NCBI GenBank assembly: GCA_035533015.1 | Contig: DATLUQ010000019.1 | Location: forward strand, 1 to 64,000 | Source: Gemmatimonadaceae bacterium | Lineage (GTDB): Bacteria; Gemmatimonadota; Gemmatimonadetes; Gemmatimonadales; Gemmatimonadaceae | Length of the DNA stretch: 64,000 nucleotides | Reading direction: 5' to 3' | Shown: positions 51,281-60,618 of the stretch, piece by piece | Layout: each line of letters opens with the position of its first letter | How positions within the stretch are numbered: position 1 is the stretch's first letter | Translations under genes and position numbers: made by a program | Notes under the pieces: generated by a model | The model's input: only the letters and a program-made list of their open reading frames with translations | The model's database searches: none | What the model was told of the DNA's origin: nothing

Positions 51281-52031
51281 CGAACTCGTCCTTCCGCTCA
51301 GCATGGCGGTCGCCGCGGGCCTCGTCGGGTCGGTGGCGGTGATGCGCCGGATGACGCTGGCTGCCGACGCCATCTCGCACATCGCGCTCCCCGGGGTCGG
51401 TCTGGCGCTCCTGCTGCGCTTCGACCCGGTGTTGGGTGCGCTTGGGGCACTGCTCGTCGGCGCGTTCCTCGTGTGGGGGGTGGAACGTCAGACGCGCATT
51501 CCGACGGAAGCGATCATCGGGGTGGTGTTCTCGCTTGCGCTCGCGATCGGCAGCATGATGGCATCGGGCGAGCAGCTGATCGATGCGCTGTTCGGCGCCC
51601 CGCAAAGCTTGGGGCAAACCGAACTCGTCCTGGGGGGCGTCGCGGCGGTACTCGTGATCGCCTTCATGCTGTGGGCGCGCAGCGAGCTCGTGATCGCACT
51701 GGTCTCGCCCGATCTGGCGCGGACCGCCGGGGTGCGGGTGGCGCGCGTGGAACTGATGTTCCTGATGGCGTTCGCGCTCACGGTGGCATTGGGGCTCCGC
51801 TATCTCGGCGTCCTCCTTATGGGGTCGCTCATAATCATCCCGGCCGCCACCGCCAAGCAGCTCGCCCGGAGCCTGGACGGCATGCAGTGGTGGTCGGTGG
51901 GACTGGCCGTGTTCGCCATGCTTGCCGGGTCGCTGGGCGGCCCTCTGCTCGGGGTCGCGACGGGCCCGCTGACCATCGTCGTGGCGGCGGCCGTGTTCTT
52001 CATGAGCCTGGTGACGCGCCGGGCCGGTTGA
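51267..52031 (+). CDS. Metal ABC transporter permease (ZnuB/MntC type)
   Basis: 254 residues from GTG 51267, overlapping the ATPase gene by 14 nt. Eight to nine membrane helices with ABC-3 family motifs: MRRMTLAADAISHIALPGVG at the N-terminus, GVVFSLALAIGSMMASGEQL and VSPDLARTAGVRVARVELMF with the coupling helix, and RYLGVLLMGSLIIIPAATAK. It forms the channel for Zn2+ or Mn2+ uptake with the ATPase. A short hypothetical gene follows on the same strand. Confidence 0.9.
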   Translation: MPTPSELVLPLSMAVAAGLVGSVAVMRRMTLAADAISHIALPGVGLALLLRFDPVLGALGALLVGAFLVWGVERQTRIPTEAIIGVVFSLALAIGSMMASGEQLIDALFGAPQSLGQTELVLGGVAAVLVIAFMLWARSELVIALVSPDLARTAGVRVARVELMFLMAFALTVALGLRYLGVLLMGSLIIIPAATAKQLARSLDGMQWWSVGLAVFAMLAGSLGGPLLGVATGPLTIVVAAAVFFMSLVTRRAG

Positions 52032-52159
52032 GGCGCGGCGACGTTCGGCGAAAAATGGATTAGATTCCAAGGGTGCAGGCGCTCCTCCACACGGCTGATG
52101 GGGCGCCCTGCCCGCGCCGCCCCCGGGCGGCCGCCGTTCCCAGCCGCGGACAACCCCCA

Positions 52160-52429
52160 GTGAGCAGCTTCAAAGTCGAGCAACGCCGCATACTCCACCG
52201 CGGCCGCCAGTTCCACTTCGTGTCGTACGACGCCGTCCCGGCCAACGAACGGAAGGGCGAGGCCGCCGTGCCCGCCCAGTGGTACCTGATGAGCGAGGGC
52301 AAGCGCTACCAGGCGATCCCCGTCGAGAAGGGCCAGGATCCCGAGGAACTCGACCGCGAGCTCGTTCGCTGGCTGGGGCGCGAGATCTTCGATGCGGTCG
52401 ACGCCGAGAACCGGGCGCGATTGCATTAG
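52160..52429 (+). CDS. Small hypothetical cytosolic protein
   Basis: 89 residues from a GTG (52160). The sequence is charged and compact (QRRILHRGRQFHFVSYDAVP, WYLMSEGKRYQAI, ELDRELVRWLGREIFD), consistent with a small folded soluble protein, but no family is recognised. An alternative GTG at 52073 would add 29 low-complexity residues; it lies 6 bases after a TAGATT -10-like element, so a leaderless longer form is possible. A perfect hairpin (52448-52477) follows the stop and separates it from the convergent BNR gene. Confidence 0.6.
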   Translation: MSSFKVEQRRILHRGRQFHFVSYDAVPANERKGEAAVPAQWYLMSEGKRYQAIPVEKGQDPEELDRELVRWLGREIFDAVDAENRARLH

Positions 52430-52447
52430 GTATCATGCCTGATGGCC

Positions 52448-52477
52448 GAAGCGGCGCGCCCTCGGGCGCGCCGCTTC
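52448..52477. terminator. Perfect 14-bp hairpin between convergent genes
   Basis: GAAGCGGCGCGCCC pairs with GGGCGCGCCGCTTC around a tight loop. It lies 18 bases after the small hypothetical gene (+) and 27 bases beyond the BNR gene stop (-), a bidirectional position. Confidence 0.7.
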
Positions 52478-52504
52478 GCCTATCTACGCATCGAATCCCG
52501 GCGC

Positions 52505-55500
52505 CTATCCGTTGGGATCCCAGGTCGGAATCCGTCCCGGTGTCCAGGGCGCGCCTGCCGCCTCGGCCGCGGCTTCGAGCCGCGCGAGATCGACGTTGAT
52601 GAACTGCCGAAGCCGGGCGAGGATGGCTCCGAACTGCGCCGCCACGACATCGTACTGGTGCTTCTGCGTATTGGTCGCATCCTCGAGCGTCGAATACCAG
52701 ATGCCGTCGGTGGCATCGCTCAACCGGTCGAGGAGCGACGGCGGCGTCGGCTCGCTGTAGCGGGCCTTGGTGTTGTCGCCGCCCAGCGATTCCTGGATCG
52801 CGCGCAGCGTATCCTCGAGCGCCCGGGCACGACCCATGAGTGAATCCGTGGGCGCCGACGTCCGCGCCAGCGCCCGCTGCAGCGCCTGCAGCCGGTTGGC
52901 CGCCTCGCCCGCGGCCGCATTGGCGCCCAGCACGGCGCGTTGGAGTCTGGCGGTCTTCTCCTGGAACGCGACGACGGCCGCCGAACGCGGTGTGTCCTGA
53001 CCGTCGAGCATGTACACATCGAAGCTCTGCGCGGTGGCGAGCGGCGTCTCCACGCCGTCCACGAGTTTGGCCATGGCCACGTGGTAGGTGCCAGGGGCCA
53101 CGAATGGCCCGGTGCCACCGCCGTTCCCCGTTCCGCCCGCGGTCACCGGCAGCACGCTGGGATACCGGAGGTCCCACGCCACGCGCTGCACCCCCGCCTT
53201 GGGCGCCTCCATGAGCCGCCGCACCACGCGCCCTTCGGCGTCGGTGATCGTGAAGATCAACTGCGGCGGCTGCTCCTCGTTCTCCGCCTTGAGGGAATCC
53301 CACGGTGGGTAGAACACATCCTCACTCTTCTTCGCGGCGGCCTTCTCGGCGGCCTGGCGAATCTCCTTCCGCGTCTTGATCGCATCCTTGAGATAGTACG
53401 TGAACACCGCGCCGAAGGGCGGGTTGGGCGCGCGATAGAAGTTGCCGCCGCGCGAATCGCCGAGCGGGCTGGTCTGCATGTACAGCGGCGCACGCTTCAC
53501 GGGCAGCAGCGCGGCGTCCGATGCGAGCACGGCCGGCGTGAGTTCGCGCAGCGGCGCGATGTCGTCCAGGATGTAGTAGCCGCGCCCGAACGTGGCCGCG
53601 ACCAGATCGTCTTCCCGCTTCTGGACCACCAGGTCGCGGACGGGGATCGTGGGCAGGCCATCTTTCAAGCGCGTCCAGTGCTGCCCGCCATTCGCGGTGT
53701 AAAACAGGCCGAATTCGGTCCCGACGAAGAGCAGCTGTGGATCCTTCGTGTCTTCGATGATCGTGTACGCCGTTCCCCGCTCGGGCAAGTCACCTGTGAT
53801 CGACGTCCAGGTCTTGCCCAGGTCGGTGCTCTTGAGCAGATACGGCTTGTAGTCGCCCGCCTTGTGATTGTCGAACGCGGCGTACACGGTATTCACGTCG
53901 AACGCCGACGGCGTGAGGCGCGAGACGAACGTCGTGTCGGGCACGCCGGGAAAGTGATCGAGCTTCCGCCACGTCCCGCCGTCGTCCTCGCTCACCTGAA
54001 TGAGCCCGTCGTCCGTGCCCACCCAGAGCAGGCCGGCCTTGATCGGCGACTCGCCGATCGTCACGATGCTGCCGTAGAACGACGTCGACGTGTTCTTGTC
54101 CAGCGCGTCCACGCCCCATACGCGTCCCATCATCTTGAGCTTGTTGCGATCGATCTGCCGCGACAGGTCGGGGCTTACCGGCCGCCAGGTGTCGCCGCGG
54201 TCGTCGCTCTGCCAGAGGATCTGAGAGCCGAAATAGAGCCTGGTGTGTGAATGCGGACTGATGATCAACGGCGCGTCCCAGAACCAGCGGAGCGCCGGCT
54301 GTCCCGGCTCCGGTTGCGGGATGATGTCGACGTTCTCCCCCGTCTTGAGATTGAACCGCGACAGCCCGCCGTTCTGGTACTGGGCGTATACCGTGTTCGG
54401 ATCTTCGGGGTCGACTTGCGATTGGAAGCCGTCGCCACCCTGCGTGAAGAACCAGTCGGAATTGACGATGCCGTACGACGCCTGTGTTCGCGACGGTCCG
54501 CCAACGGACGCGTTGTCCTGCGTACCGCCGTACACGTGGTAGAAGGGCAGCGCGTTGTCCACCGCCACCCGGTAGAACTGGGCCAGCGGCAAGTTGCCGA
54601 AGAACTTGTACGTGCGCCCGCGGTCGAAGCTCTCGTACAGCCCGCCGTCGCAGCCGATGAGCAGGTGGTCGGAGTTGGCCGGATCGATCCACACGACGTG
54701 GTTGTCCACGTGCTTGTCCTTCTCCCCAACGGCGCGGAACGTGCGGCCGGCGTCGTCGGTCACCTGCGTCATGAAATCTCCGGCATACACGCGGTCCACG
54801 TCGTTGGGATCGGGGTAGATGCGGCCGTAGTACAGCCCCACCGAATTGTACCCGCTCATCTTGGTCCAGCTCACGCCGTCGTCGGTGGAACGATAGAATC
54901 CGCCTCCCTCGCCCGCCTCGACCATCGCGTACACGATGTCCGGATCCTGCGGGGCCACGGCGAGCCCGTAGCGCCCCACGTCGTCGCCGGACGGAAGCCC
55001 CGCGGTGATCTTCTTCCACGTCTCGCCGCCATCGGCGCTGCGCCAGAGCGCCGACTCCGGGCCGCCGGCGATGTAGCCCCATTGCCGGCGATATCGTTGC
55101 CAGGTGGCCGCGATGAGCAAGTCAGGATTGCGCGGGTCGAGGGCAACATCGGCCACGCCCGCCCACTCGCCGTTGCCCAGGATCTTCTTCCACGTCTTGC
55201 CGCCATCGGTGGTCTTGTACAATCCGCGGTCGCCGCCGGCACTGTACAGCGGTCCCTGGGCCGCCACGTACACCACGTCCGAATTTCGTGGATCGATGAG
55301 GATGCGTCCGATGTGCTCGGAGTTCTTGAGCCCGACGTTCGTCCACGTGCGGCCGCCGTCGTCCGATTTGTACACGCCGTCGCCGTAGGCCACCGACCGC
55401 TGCGCGTTGTACTCGCCCGTGCCCACCCATACCACGTTGGGATTCTTGGGATCGAGCGTCACCACACCGATCGAGTACACGGGCTCGTCGTCGAAGATCG

Positions 55501-55801
55501 GGGTCCACGTCGTGCCCGCGTTCTCGGTCTTCCAGAGACCGCCCGACGCGGTCCCGATATACCACATCGACTTGTCGCGCGGATTGACGGCGATGTCGGT
55601 GATGCGACCCGAGATCATCGCCGGCCCGATCGAGCGCAGCTTGAGACCTGCCAACGACGGGCCGGCGTGCGCCGAGTCGGGGGCGGCGTCCGCGGTCTTG
55701 CCGGCGCGCTGCGCGGCGGCCTGATGCAGGGGCAGGAGGGAGGCCGCAGCGAGGCCGGCGGCGGCGAGAAAGCGCGAAGTGCGTTGATGGATATTGAGCA
55801 T
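52505..55801 (-). CDS. Secreted BNR/VPS10 (sortilin-like) beta-propeller protein
   Basis: 1098 residues with a signal peptide (GLAAASLLPLHQAAAQ). Two or more propeller domains made of BNR/Asp-box repeats: S-x-D-x-G-x-T-W occurs repeatedly (KSDDGGRTWTNV, KTTDGGKTWKKI, RSADGGETWKKI, QSDDRGDTWRPV), the sortilin/VPS10 and xyloglucanase-like pattern. A beta-sandwich region and a long helical C-terminal segment (QALQRALARTSAPTDS) follow. These proteins are among the commonest secreted proteins of Gemmatimonadota; roles in protein or glycan binding are assumed, not known. It stands alone, divergent from a membrane protein gene. Confidence 0.87.
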   Translation of the reverse strand: MLNIHQRTSRFLAAAGLAAASLLPLHQAAAQRAGKTADAAPDSAHAGPSLAGLKLRSIGPAMISGRITDIAVNPRDKSMWYIGTASGGLWKTENAGTTWTPIFDDEPVYSIGVVTLDPKNPNVVWVGTGEYNAQRSVAYGDGVYKSDDGGRTWTNVGLKNSEHIGRILIDPRNSDVVYVAAQGPLYSAGGDRGLYKTTDGGKTWKKILGNGEWAGVADVALDPRNPDLLIAATWQRYRRQWGYIAGGPESALWRSADGGETWKKITAGLPSGDDVGRYGLAVAPQDPDIVYAMVEAGEGGGFYRSTDDGVSWTKMSGYNSVGLYYGRIYPDPNDVDRVYAGDFMTQVTDDAGRTFRAVGEKDKHVDNHVVWIDPANSDHLLIGCDGGLYESFDRGRTYKFFGNLPLAQFYRVAVDNALPFYHVYGGTQDNASVGGPSRTQASYGIVNSDWFFTQGGDGFQSQVDPEDPNTVYAQYQNGGLSRFNLKTGENVDIIPQPEPGQPALRWFWDAPLIISPHSHTRLYFGSQILWQSDDRGDTWRPVSPDLSRQIDRNKLKMMGRVWGVDALDKNTSTSFYGSIVTIGESPIKAGLLWVGTDDGLIQVSEDDGGTWRKLDHFPGVPDTTFVSRLTPSAFDVNTVYAAFDNHKAGDYKPYLLKSTDLGKTWTSITGDLPERGTAYTIIEDTKDPQLLFVGTEFGLFYTANGGQHWTRLKDGLPTIPVRDLVVQKREDDLVAATFGRGYYILDDIAPLRELTPAVLASDAALLPVKRAPLYMQTSPLGDSRGGNFYRAPNPPFGAVFTYYLKDAIKTRKEIRQAAEKAAAKKSEDVFYPPWDSLKAENEEQPPQLIFTITDAEGRVVRRLMEAPKAGVQRVAWDLRYPSVLPVTAGGTGNGGGTGPFVAPGTYHVAMAKLVDGVETPLATAQSFDVYMLDGQDTPRSAAVVAFQEKTARLQRAVLGANAAAGEAANRLQALQRALARTSAPTDSLMGRARALEDTLRAIQESLGGDNTKARYSEPTPPSLLDRLSDATDGIWYSTLEDATNTQKHQYDVVAAQFGAILARLRQFINVDLARLEAAAEAAGAPWTPGRIPTWDPNG

Positions 55802-55951
55802 GTCCGTGCGAAGTGAAGGTCGGGCTGAAGTTACCCCGCGCCGCGGGGATGGAAAGGAGGCGACTGGGGCGGGTGCCGTCGCGCGGGCGCCGCTATGGCG
55901 CGGCGACCCGTGGGGGCTAACTTTTCGAGAAGATATCCACCGCGAGCCGTC

Positions 55952-57016
55952 ATGCCGGACACGCACGCTCCCACAGTCGGGGCACCGTCGAGCACTCCGC
56001 GCGGATTCCCGAAGGCCTTCGCCGCGGTCGCGCTCGTGATCTACACCGTCGACTTCCTCGTCGCGCGCTCACCGGCGGCGCCGCGGCACGGCATCATACT
56101 GGGCATTCCGCTCGGAGTGACCCTCGACCTGACGCTCGTCGTTTCCGCGCTGTATTGGCTGCTCGTGATCCGGCCCGCCGGCGCGTCGGCCGCGCGCGTG
56201 ATCGCGGCGTTCATGCTCAGCCTGCTCGGCGCGCGCCTCGTGTTGCGCCCCGACCAGCGGGAGTATCTGCTCTACGCGCGATTCCTGGTGGCGCCCTTCG
56301 AACTGGCGCTGATCGCGTACGTGGTCGTGAAGGTACGGCGCGCCACGCATGGCTTCCGCGGCACTGCGCCGGACGCCGACGTTCCGGAACGCATCGTCGC
56401 GGCACTCAGCAGTGCGTTTCCCTATCGCGTGGTGGGCCAGATCCTCGCCACCGAATTGACGATCGGCTTTTATGCGCTGTGTTCATGGCGCCGCCGGCCG
56501 CACGCGCCCGCCGGCTCGCAGGGATTCTCGTTTCACCGGAAGACGGGACTCCTCGCGCTCTATTGGGCCGTGATCGGGGTGTGCGTCGTCGAACTGTTCG
56601 TGGTGCACCTGGTCGTCCGCGCGTTCAGCCCGCGGACGGCGTGGATTCTGTCCGCGTTCAGCGCGCTCGGCGTGATCTGGCTGGTCGGCTTCGTCCGCGC
56701 CATGGTGCTGCGCCCGGTGCTGGTGACCGCGAGCGGCATTGTCGTGCGCAGCGGCGTTCAGTGGACGCTCGACGTTCCATTCTCCGCCATCCAGCGCTTG
56801 GATGCCGGGCGCGTGACGGCCCCCGTGCGCCACGCACCGGCGTGTCTCCGGGTGGGCGGTGCCGCCCCGCCGAGCGTGCGGATCGACCTCGGCGAGCCAC
56901 TCGTCGCCGCCGGCGCGTACGGACGGACGAAGCGGGTGAAGACGATCACCCTCACGCTGGACGACGCCCCGGCCTTCGCCAAGGCCGTCCACGCACGACG
57001 CGGGGCAGAGGCATGA
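55952..57016 (+). CDS. Hypothetical membrane protein with C-terminal PH-like domain
   Basis: 354 residues, about seven to eight membrane helices in the first 270 (ILGIPLGVTLDLTLVVSALY, LLALYWAVIGVCVVELFVVH, ILSAFSALGVIWLVGFVRAM). The last ~90 residues look like a small bacterial PH-like fold (VTASGIVVRSGVQWTLDVP, FSAIQRLDAG), the kind that follows membrane helices in several envelope proteins. No catalytic motif and no known family. A TAACTT -10-like element lies 28 bases upstream of the ATG. It converges on the aldo/keto reductase gene. Confidence 0.72.
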   Translation: MPDTHAPTVGAPSSTPRGFPKAFAAVALVIYTVDFLVARSPAAPRHGIILGIPLGVTLDLTLVVSALYWLLVIRPAGASAARVIAAFMLSLLGARLVLRPDQREYLLYARFLVAPFELALIAYVVVKVRRATHGFRGTAPDADVPERIVAALSSAFPYRVVGQILATELTIGFYALCSWRRRPHAPAGSQGFSFHRKTGLLALYWAVIGVCVVELFVVHLVVRAFSPRTAWILSAFSALGVIWLVGFVRAMVLRPVLVTASGIVVRSGVQWTLDVPFSAIQRLDAGRVTAPVRHAPACLRVGGAAPPSVRIDLGEPLVAAGAYGRTKRVKTITLTLDDAPAFAKAVHARRGAEA

Positions 57017-57074
57017 TACGTTCGGCGCGCCACCTGCTGCGGCCCGCCGCGTGCGATCCGCTCCCCCACCCGGC

Positions 57075-57096
57075 CTGAGCGCCGGGCGGCGCTCAG
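57075..57096. terminator. 9-bp hairpin between convergent genes
   Basis: CTGAGCGCC pairs with GGCGCTCAG around a GGGC loop, overlapping the stop codon of the aldo/keto reductase gene on the minus strand. Plausible shared terminator. Confidence 0.5.
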
Positions 57097-58076
57097 CGGT
57101 TGAGCGCCGCCATGGCCGTGGTTTGATACCGCTCGCCCGCCACCGCATGCCGCGGGAACGCGGACTCGATCGCTGCGAGATCGGCCGGCGTGAGCACGAG
57201 GTCCACCGCGGCCACGTTTTGCTCCAGATACTTCACGCGCTTGGTGCCCGGGATGGGCACGATGTCGTCGCCCTGCGCCAGGACCCAGGCCAGTGCGAGT
57301 TGCGCCGCCGTGCATGCCTTGGCCCGGGCCATCGTCTGCACACGCGCCACGAGCGCCAGATTCTGCTGGAAGTTCTCGCCCTGGAACCGCGGCTGGATGC
57401 GCCGGAAGTCGTCGGCCGCGAAATCGTCGGGACTCTTGATCTCGCCACTCAGGAAGCCGCGGCCCAGCGGGCTGTACGGTACGAAGCCCACGCCCAGCGC
57501 GCGACAGACCGCGAACAAGCCGTCCTCGGGGTCGCGGGTCCACAGGCTGTACTCGCTCTGCAGTGCCGTGATGGGATGTACGGCGTGCGCGCGGCGCAGC
57601 GTGTCGGCCGATACTTCGGACAGGCCAACGTGTCGCACCTTGCCCGCCTCGACCAACCGCTTCATCGCGCCCACCGTGTCCTCGATGGGCGTCTTGGTGT
57701 CCGAGCGGTGCAGATAGTAAAGGTCGATGTAGTCGGTATTCAGCCGTTTGAGGCTCGCGTCGCAGGCCCGCTGGCAGTATGCAGGAGAGGCGTCGAATCC
57801 GCGGTATGCCGGATTGGCGGCGTCGCGAACGATCCCGAATTTGGTGGCGACGACCACCGACCGGCGGCGCGCCCCGAGCGCGCGCCCGAGCAATTTCTCG
57901 TTCGCGCCCGACCCGTACATGTCGGCCGTGTCGAAGAACGTGATGCCCAGGTCGAGCGCTCGCTCGATCGTGGCGAGCGACTCCGCTTCGTCGCGCGGTC
58001 CATAGAAGTCGCTCATCCCCATGCATCCGAGTCCGATCGCGGACACGTCGAGCTGGGCCAGTTTCCGGCGTTGCAT
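57093..58076 (-). CDS. Aldo/keto reductase
   Basis: 327 residues. The catalytic tetrad is visible: Asp and Tyr in [14 protein letters not shown], Lys in VVVATKFGI, His in [12 protein letters not shown]. The NADP-binding end is [20 protein letters not shown]-like ([15 protein letters not shown]). The sequence fits the AKR subgroup with [10 protein letters not shown]-type N-terminus ([13 protein letters not shown]). It reduces aldehydes or ketones with NADPH in the cytosol; substrate unknown. GGGGAG lies 8 bases before the ATG. Divergent from the small secreted protein gene at 58260. Confidence 0.93.
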   Translation of the reverse strand: MQRRKLAQLDVSAIGLGCMGMSDFYGPRDEAESLATIERALDLGITFFDTADMYGSGANEKLLGRALGARRRSVVVATKFGIVRDAANPAYRGFDASPAYCQRACDASLKRLNTDYIDLYYLHRSDTKTPIEDTVGAMKRLVEAGKVRHVGLSEVSADTLRRAHAVHPITALQSEYSLWTRDPEDGLFAVCRALGVGFVPYSPLGRGFLSGEIKSPDDFAADDFRRIQPRFQGENFQQNLALVARVQTMARAKACTAAQLALAWVLAQGDDIVPIPGTKRVKYLEQNVAAVDLVLTPADLAAIESAFPRHAVAGERYQTTAMAALNR

Positions 58077-58259
58077 CGGTCACTCCCCGTCTGGTCTCCG
58101 GATCAAGCTAACGAGCGGGTGGCGGCTGGGGCGGCCGTCCGCCCGGTTCAACGATCCGGCGTCGTCGCGTGTATACAGGTCGAACCCCAATTCCAGTGCG
58201 ATCGCGGTCCGGATTCGTCCCATTTCCGTTGACCAGTTCGTTCTTCGTCGGAGGATCTC

Positions 58260-58802
58260 ATGCGTCGATTCATGCTGGCGATCGCCATCCTGGCCATCGT
58301 TCCGAGCCTCAGCGTTGCCCAGCGGGGGGGCGGCCGGAGCGGAGGCGGTCGCCGCACCACGGATCGGTTCGGCAGCGGCGAAGCGGCGACCGTTCCTGCC
58401 ATCTCGCGCCAGGAACTGGCCGACCTCGACCCCCTCGCGATCCTGCTGGACAAACGCCGCGATCTGAAATTGACGGACGACCAGACGGCGAAGCTCGAGG
58501 CGATGAACGGACAGCTGATCGACGCACAGCGACCGCCGTTCCACGCCCTCGACTCGCTGAACGTCGAGTTGGCGAACCTGGGTTCCGACCTCTCGTCCGA
58601 CGACCAGGCCCACGCGCGCACGCTCAATGTGCTGTCGCGGATGATTGCCAGCGCCACCCGGCAGCGGTACGACTCGGTGGAGACCGTGGCGCGCGCCCTG
58701 ATGACGGACGATCAGAAGAAGGCGGCGGACGACGTGCTCAAGGATTCGCACGACCGAATGGAGCGATTGGTCCAGCGGGGGCGGAGCACCGGAAACGAGT
58801 GA
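58260..58802 (+). CDS. Small secreted helical protein (Spy-like), copy 1
   Basis: 180 residues; ATG with GGAGGA five bases upstream. Signal peptide ending SLSVAQ, then a Gly/Arg-rich linker (RGGGRSGGGRRTT) and a helical part. DPLAILLDKRRDLKLTDDQT and LMTDDQKKAADDVLKD resemble the LTxxQ repeats of Spy/CpxP-like periplasmic proteins, which bind unfolded proteins or metals. A related protein with the same layout is encoded at 60619, on the other side of the tyrosine phenol-lyase gene. Function is inferred from pattern only. Confidence 0.75.
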   Translation: MRRFMLAIAILAIVPSLSVAQRGGGRSGGGRRTTDRFGSGEAATVPAISRQELADLDPLAILLDKRRDLKLTDDQTAKLEAMNGQLIDAQRPPFHALDSLNVELANLGSDLSSDDQAHARTLNVLSRMIASATRQRYDSVETVARALMTDDQKKAADDVLKDSHDRMERLVQRGRSTGNE

Positions 58803-58987
58803 CGCGGACCGCCCCGCGAGGACGGCGAGGCGGCGGCTCGGCATCTGACCCGGCCGATGTCGGGCGCGACCCGACGCCCCTGTTCACTTTCCCTGACTGA
58901 CGGACGGGGGTTCCCTGTCGAGGTTGCGCAGAGCGGCCGCGCGTCGTTCGGCGCGCAGCCTGCGCCCATTCGTTCAGAGGACTGTCC

Positions 58988-60424
58988 ATGACCACGCGCA
59001 GCTGGGCCGAGCCCTGGAAGATCAAGGTCGTCGAGCCCATCAAGATGACCGACCGTCGCGACCGCGAGCGCGCCATCCGCGATGCCGGCTACAACACGTT
59101 TCTCCTCCGCTCCGAAGACGTCTACATCGATCTGCTCACCGACTCGGGCACGAGCGCGATGTCGGACCGCCAGTGGGCGGGGATGATGCTGGGTGACGAA
59201 GCGTACGCGGGCTCGCGCAATTTCTACCATCTTGAGCGCGCCGTGCGCGACTATTACGGCTACGAACACATCATTCCCACGCACCAGGGCCGGGGCGCGG
59301 AGCACATTCTGTCCCGCGTGCTCATCAAGCCTGGCGATCACGTGGCGGGCAACATGTACTTCACCACCACGCGGGCGCACCAGGAGCTCGCCGGCGCGAC
59401 CTTCCACGACGTGATCATCGCCGAGGCCCATGACCCGCGGTCGGAACATCCGTTCAAGGGCGACATCGACCTCACCAAGCTGGCGGCCCTCGTCGATGAG
59501 GTCGGGGCCGCCCGCATGCCGTATGTGTCGGTGGCGGCCACGGTCAACATGGCGGGTGGGCAGCCGATCAGCCTCTCCAATCTGAAAGCGGTCTTTGAAT
59601 TTGCTCATGCGCGCGGCATCCTCGTGATCCTCGACGCCACGCGGGCGGTGGAGAACGCCTGGTTCATCCAGCAGCGGGAACCGGGCCAGCGCGACCGCAC
59701 GGTGGCCGAGATCCTGCTCGACCTGTGTCATTATTCCGATGGCGCCACGATGTCGGGCAAGAAGGACAGCCTGGTGAATATCGGGGGCTGGCTGGCACTC
59801 CGCGACGATGGCCTGGCCGAGAAGGCGCGGAACCTGGTTGTCCTGTTCGAGGGACTGCACACGTACGGCGGCCTCGCCGGCCGCGATATGGAAGCCATGG
59901 CGATCGGCATCGAGGAATCGGTGCAGGACGACCACATCCGCAGCCGCATCGGGCAGGTCCTCTACCTCGGGAACAAGCTCATGGAGGCCGGGGTTCCCGT
60001 GGTCCGACCGATCGGCGGCCACGCCGTCTTCCTCGACGCGGCGGCGATCCTGCCGCACGTGCCGCGCGACCAGTTCCCCGCGCAGGCCCTGGCCGCGGCC
60101 CTGTACATCGAATCGGGCATCCGCGCCATGGAGCGCGGCACCGTGTCGTCGGGGCGGGATCCCCAAACCGGAAGCAACCGTACACCCAAGCTCGAACTCG
60201 TGCGCCTGACGATCCCCCGCCGTGTGTACACGCAGGCACACATGGACGTGACCGCGGAGAGCGTGATCGCCGTGTTTGAGAAGCGCGATCGCGTCACCGG
60301 ACTGGCGTTCACATACGAGCCCGAATTCCTGCGTTTCTTCCAGGCCCGGTTCGAGCCGGTGGGTGCCGCGGGCATCTTCCGGGACGCGGAGCCCGCACGC
60401 GCCACGTCTGCCTCCGGCGCGTAG
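58988..60424 (+). CDS. tpl: Tyrosine phenol-lyase (beta-eliminating PLP lyase)
   Basis: 478 residues, full length for the tryptophanase/tyrosine phenol-lyase family. The PLP lysine is in ATMSGKKDSLVNIGG (about residue 259). Comparing from memory with the two characterised enzymes, the positions that separate them read as in tyrosine phenol-lyase: YFTTTRAHQ (Thr, where tryptophanase has Asp), AMERG (Arg, where tryptophanase has a hydrophobic residue) and LRFFQARF (Phe, where tryptophanase has His). It should reversibly split L-tyrosine to phenol, pyruvate and ammonia. No partner transporter gene is adjacent. An intrinsic terminator follows. Confidence 0.85.
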   Translation: MTTRSWAEPWKIKVVEPIKMTDRRDRERAIRDAGYNTFLLRSEDVYIDLLTDSGTSAMSDRQWAGMMLGDEAYAGSRNFYHLERAVRDYYGYEHIIPTHQGRGAEHILSRVLIKPGDHVAGNMYFTTTRAHQELAGATFHDVIIAEAHDPRSEHPFKGDIDLTKLAALVDEVGAARMPYVSVAATVNMAGGQPISLSNLKAVFEFAHARGILVILDATRAVENAWFIQQREPGQRDRTVAEILLDLCHYSDGATMSGKKDSLVNIGGWLALRDDGLAEKARNLVVLFEGLHTYGGLAGRDMEAMAIGIEESVQDDHIRSRIGQVLYLGNKLMEAGVPVVRPIGGHAVFLDAAAILPHVPRDQFPAQALAAALYIESGIRAMERGTVSSGRDPQTGSNRTPKLELVRLTIPRRVYTQAHMDVTAESVIAVFEKRDRVTGLAFTYEPEFLRFFQARFEPVGAAGIFRDAEPARATSASGA

Positions 60425-60456
60425 CGCGAAGCCGGACTGACAGGCGAGTCAGGAAG

Positions 60457-60492
60457 CGCCAATTGGGGCCGAACCCAATTGGCGTCTTCTTT
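60457..60492 (+). terminator. Rho-independent terminator of tyrosine phenol-lyase
   Basis: An exact 11-bp stem (CGCCAATTGGG/CCCAATTGGCG) with a 6-base loop, followed by TCTTCTTT. It begins 33 bases after the stop codon. Confidence 0.88.
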
Positions 60493-60618
60493 GTGCCGTG
60501 GTCAGAAGCCGGGGCGGAGGCGCTGCCGGCCGTGAGCCTGACAACCTTCCCGGCATGCCGTAACTTGGAGTCCTGGCCGAAGTCCGCCGGCCGCCTCGAC
60601 TCCTACCGGACCCCATCC

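Noticed and set aside
58080-58223. 47-codon minus-strand frame ending 3 bases before the aldo/keto reductase start
   Set aside because: No ribosome site, no recognisable family and a composition like antisense DNA; could be a leader peptide but support is too thin.
58988-60424. Tryptophanase (tnaA)
   Set aside because: The three positions that distinguish the two enzymes match tyrosine phenol-lyase, not tryptophanase.
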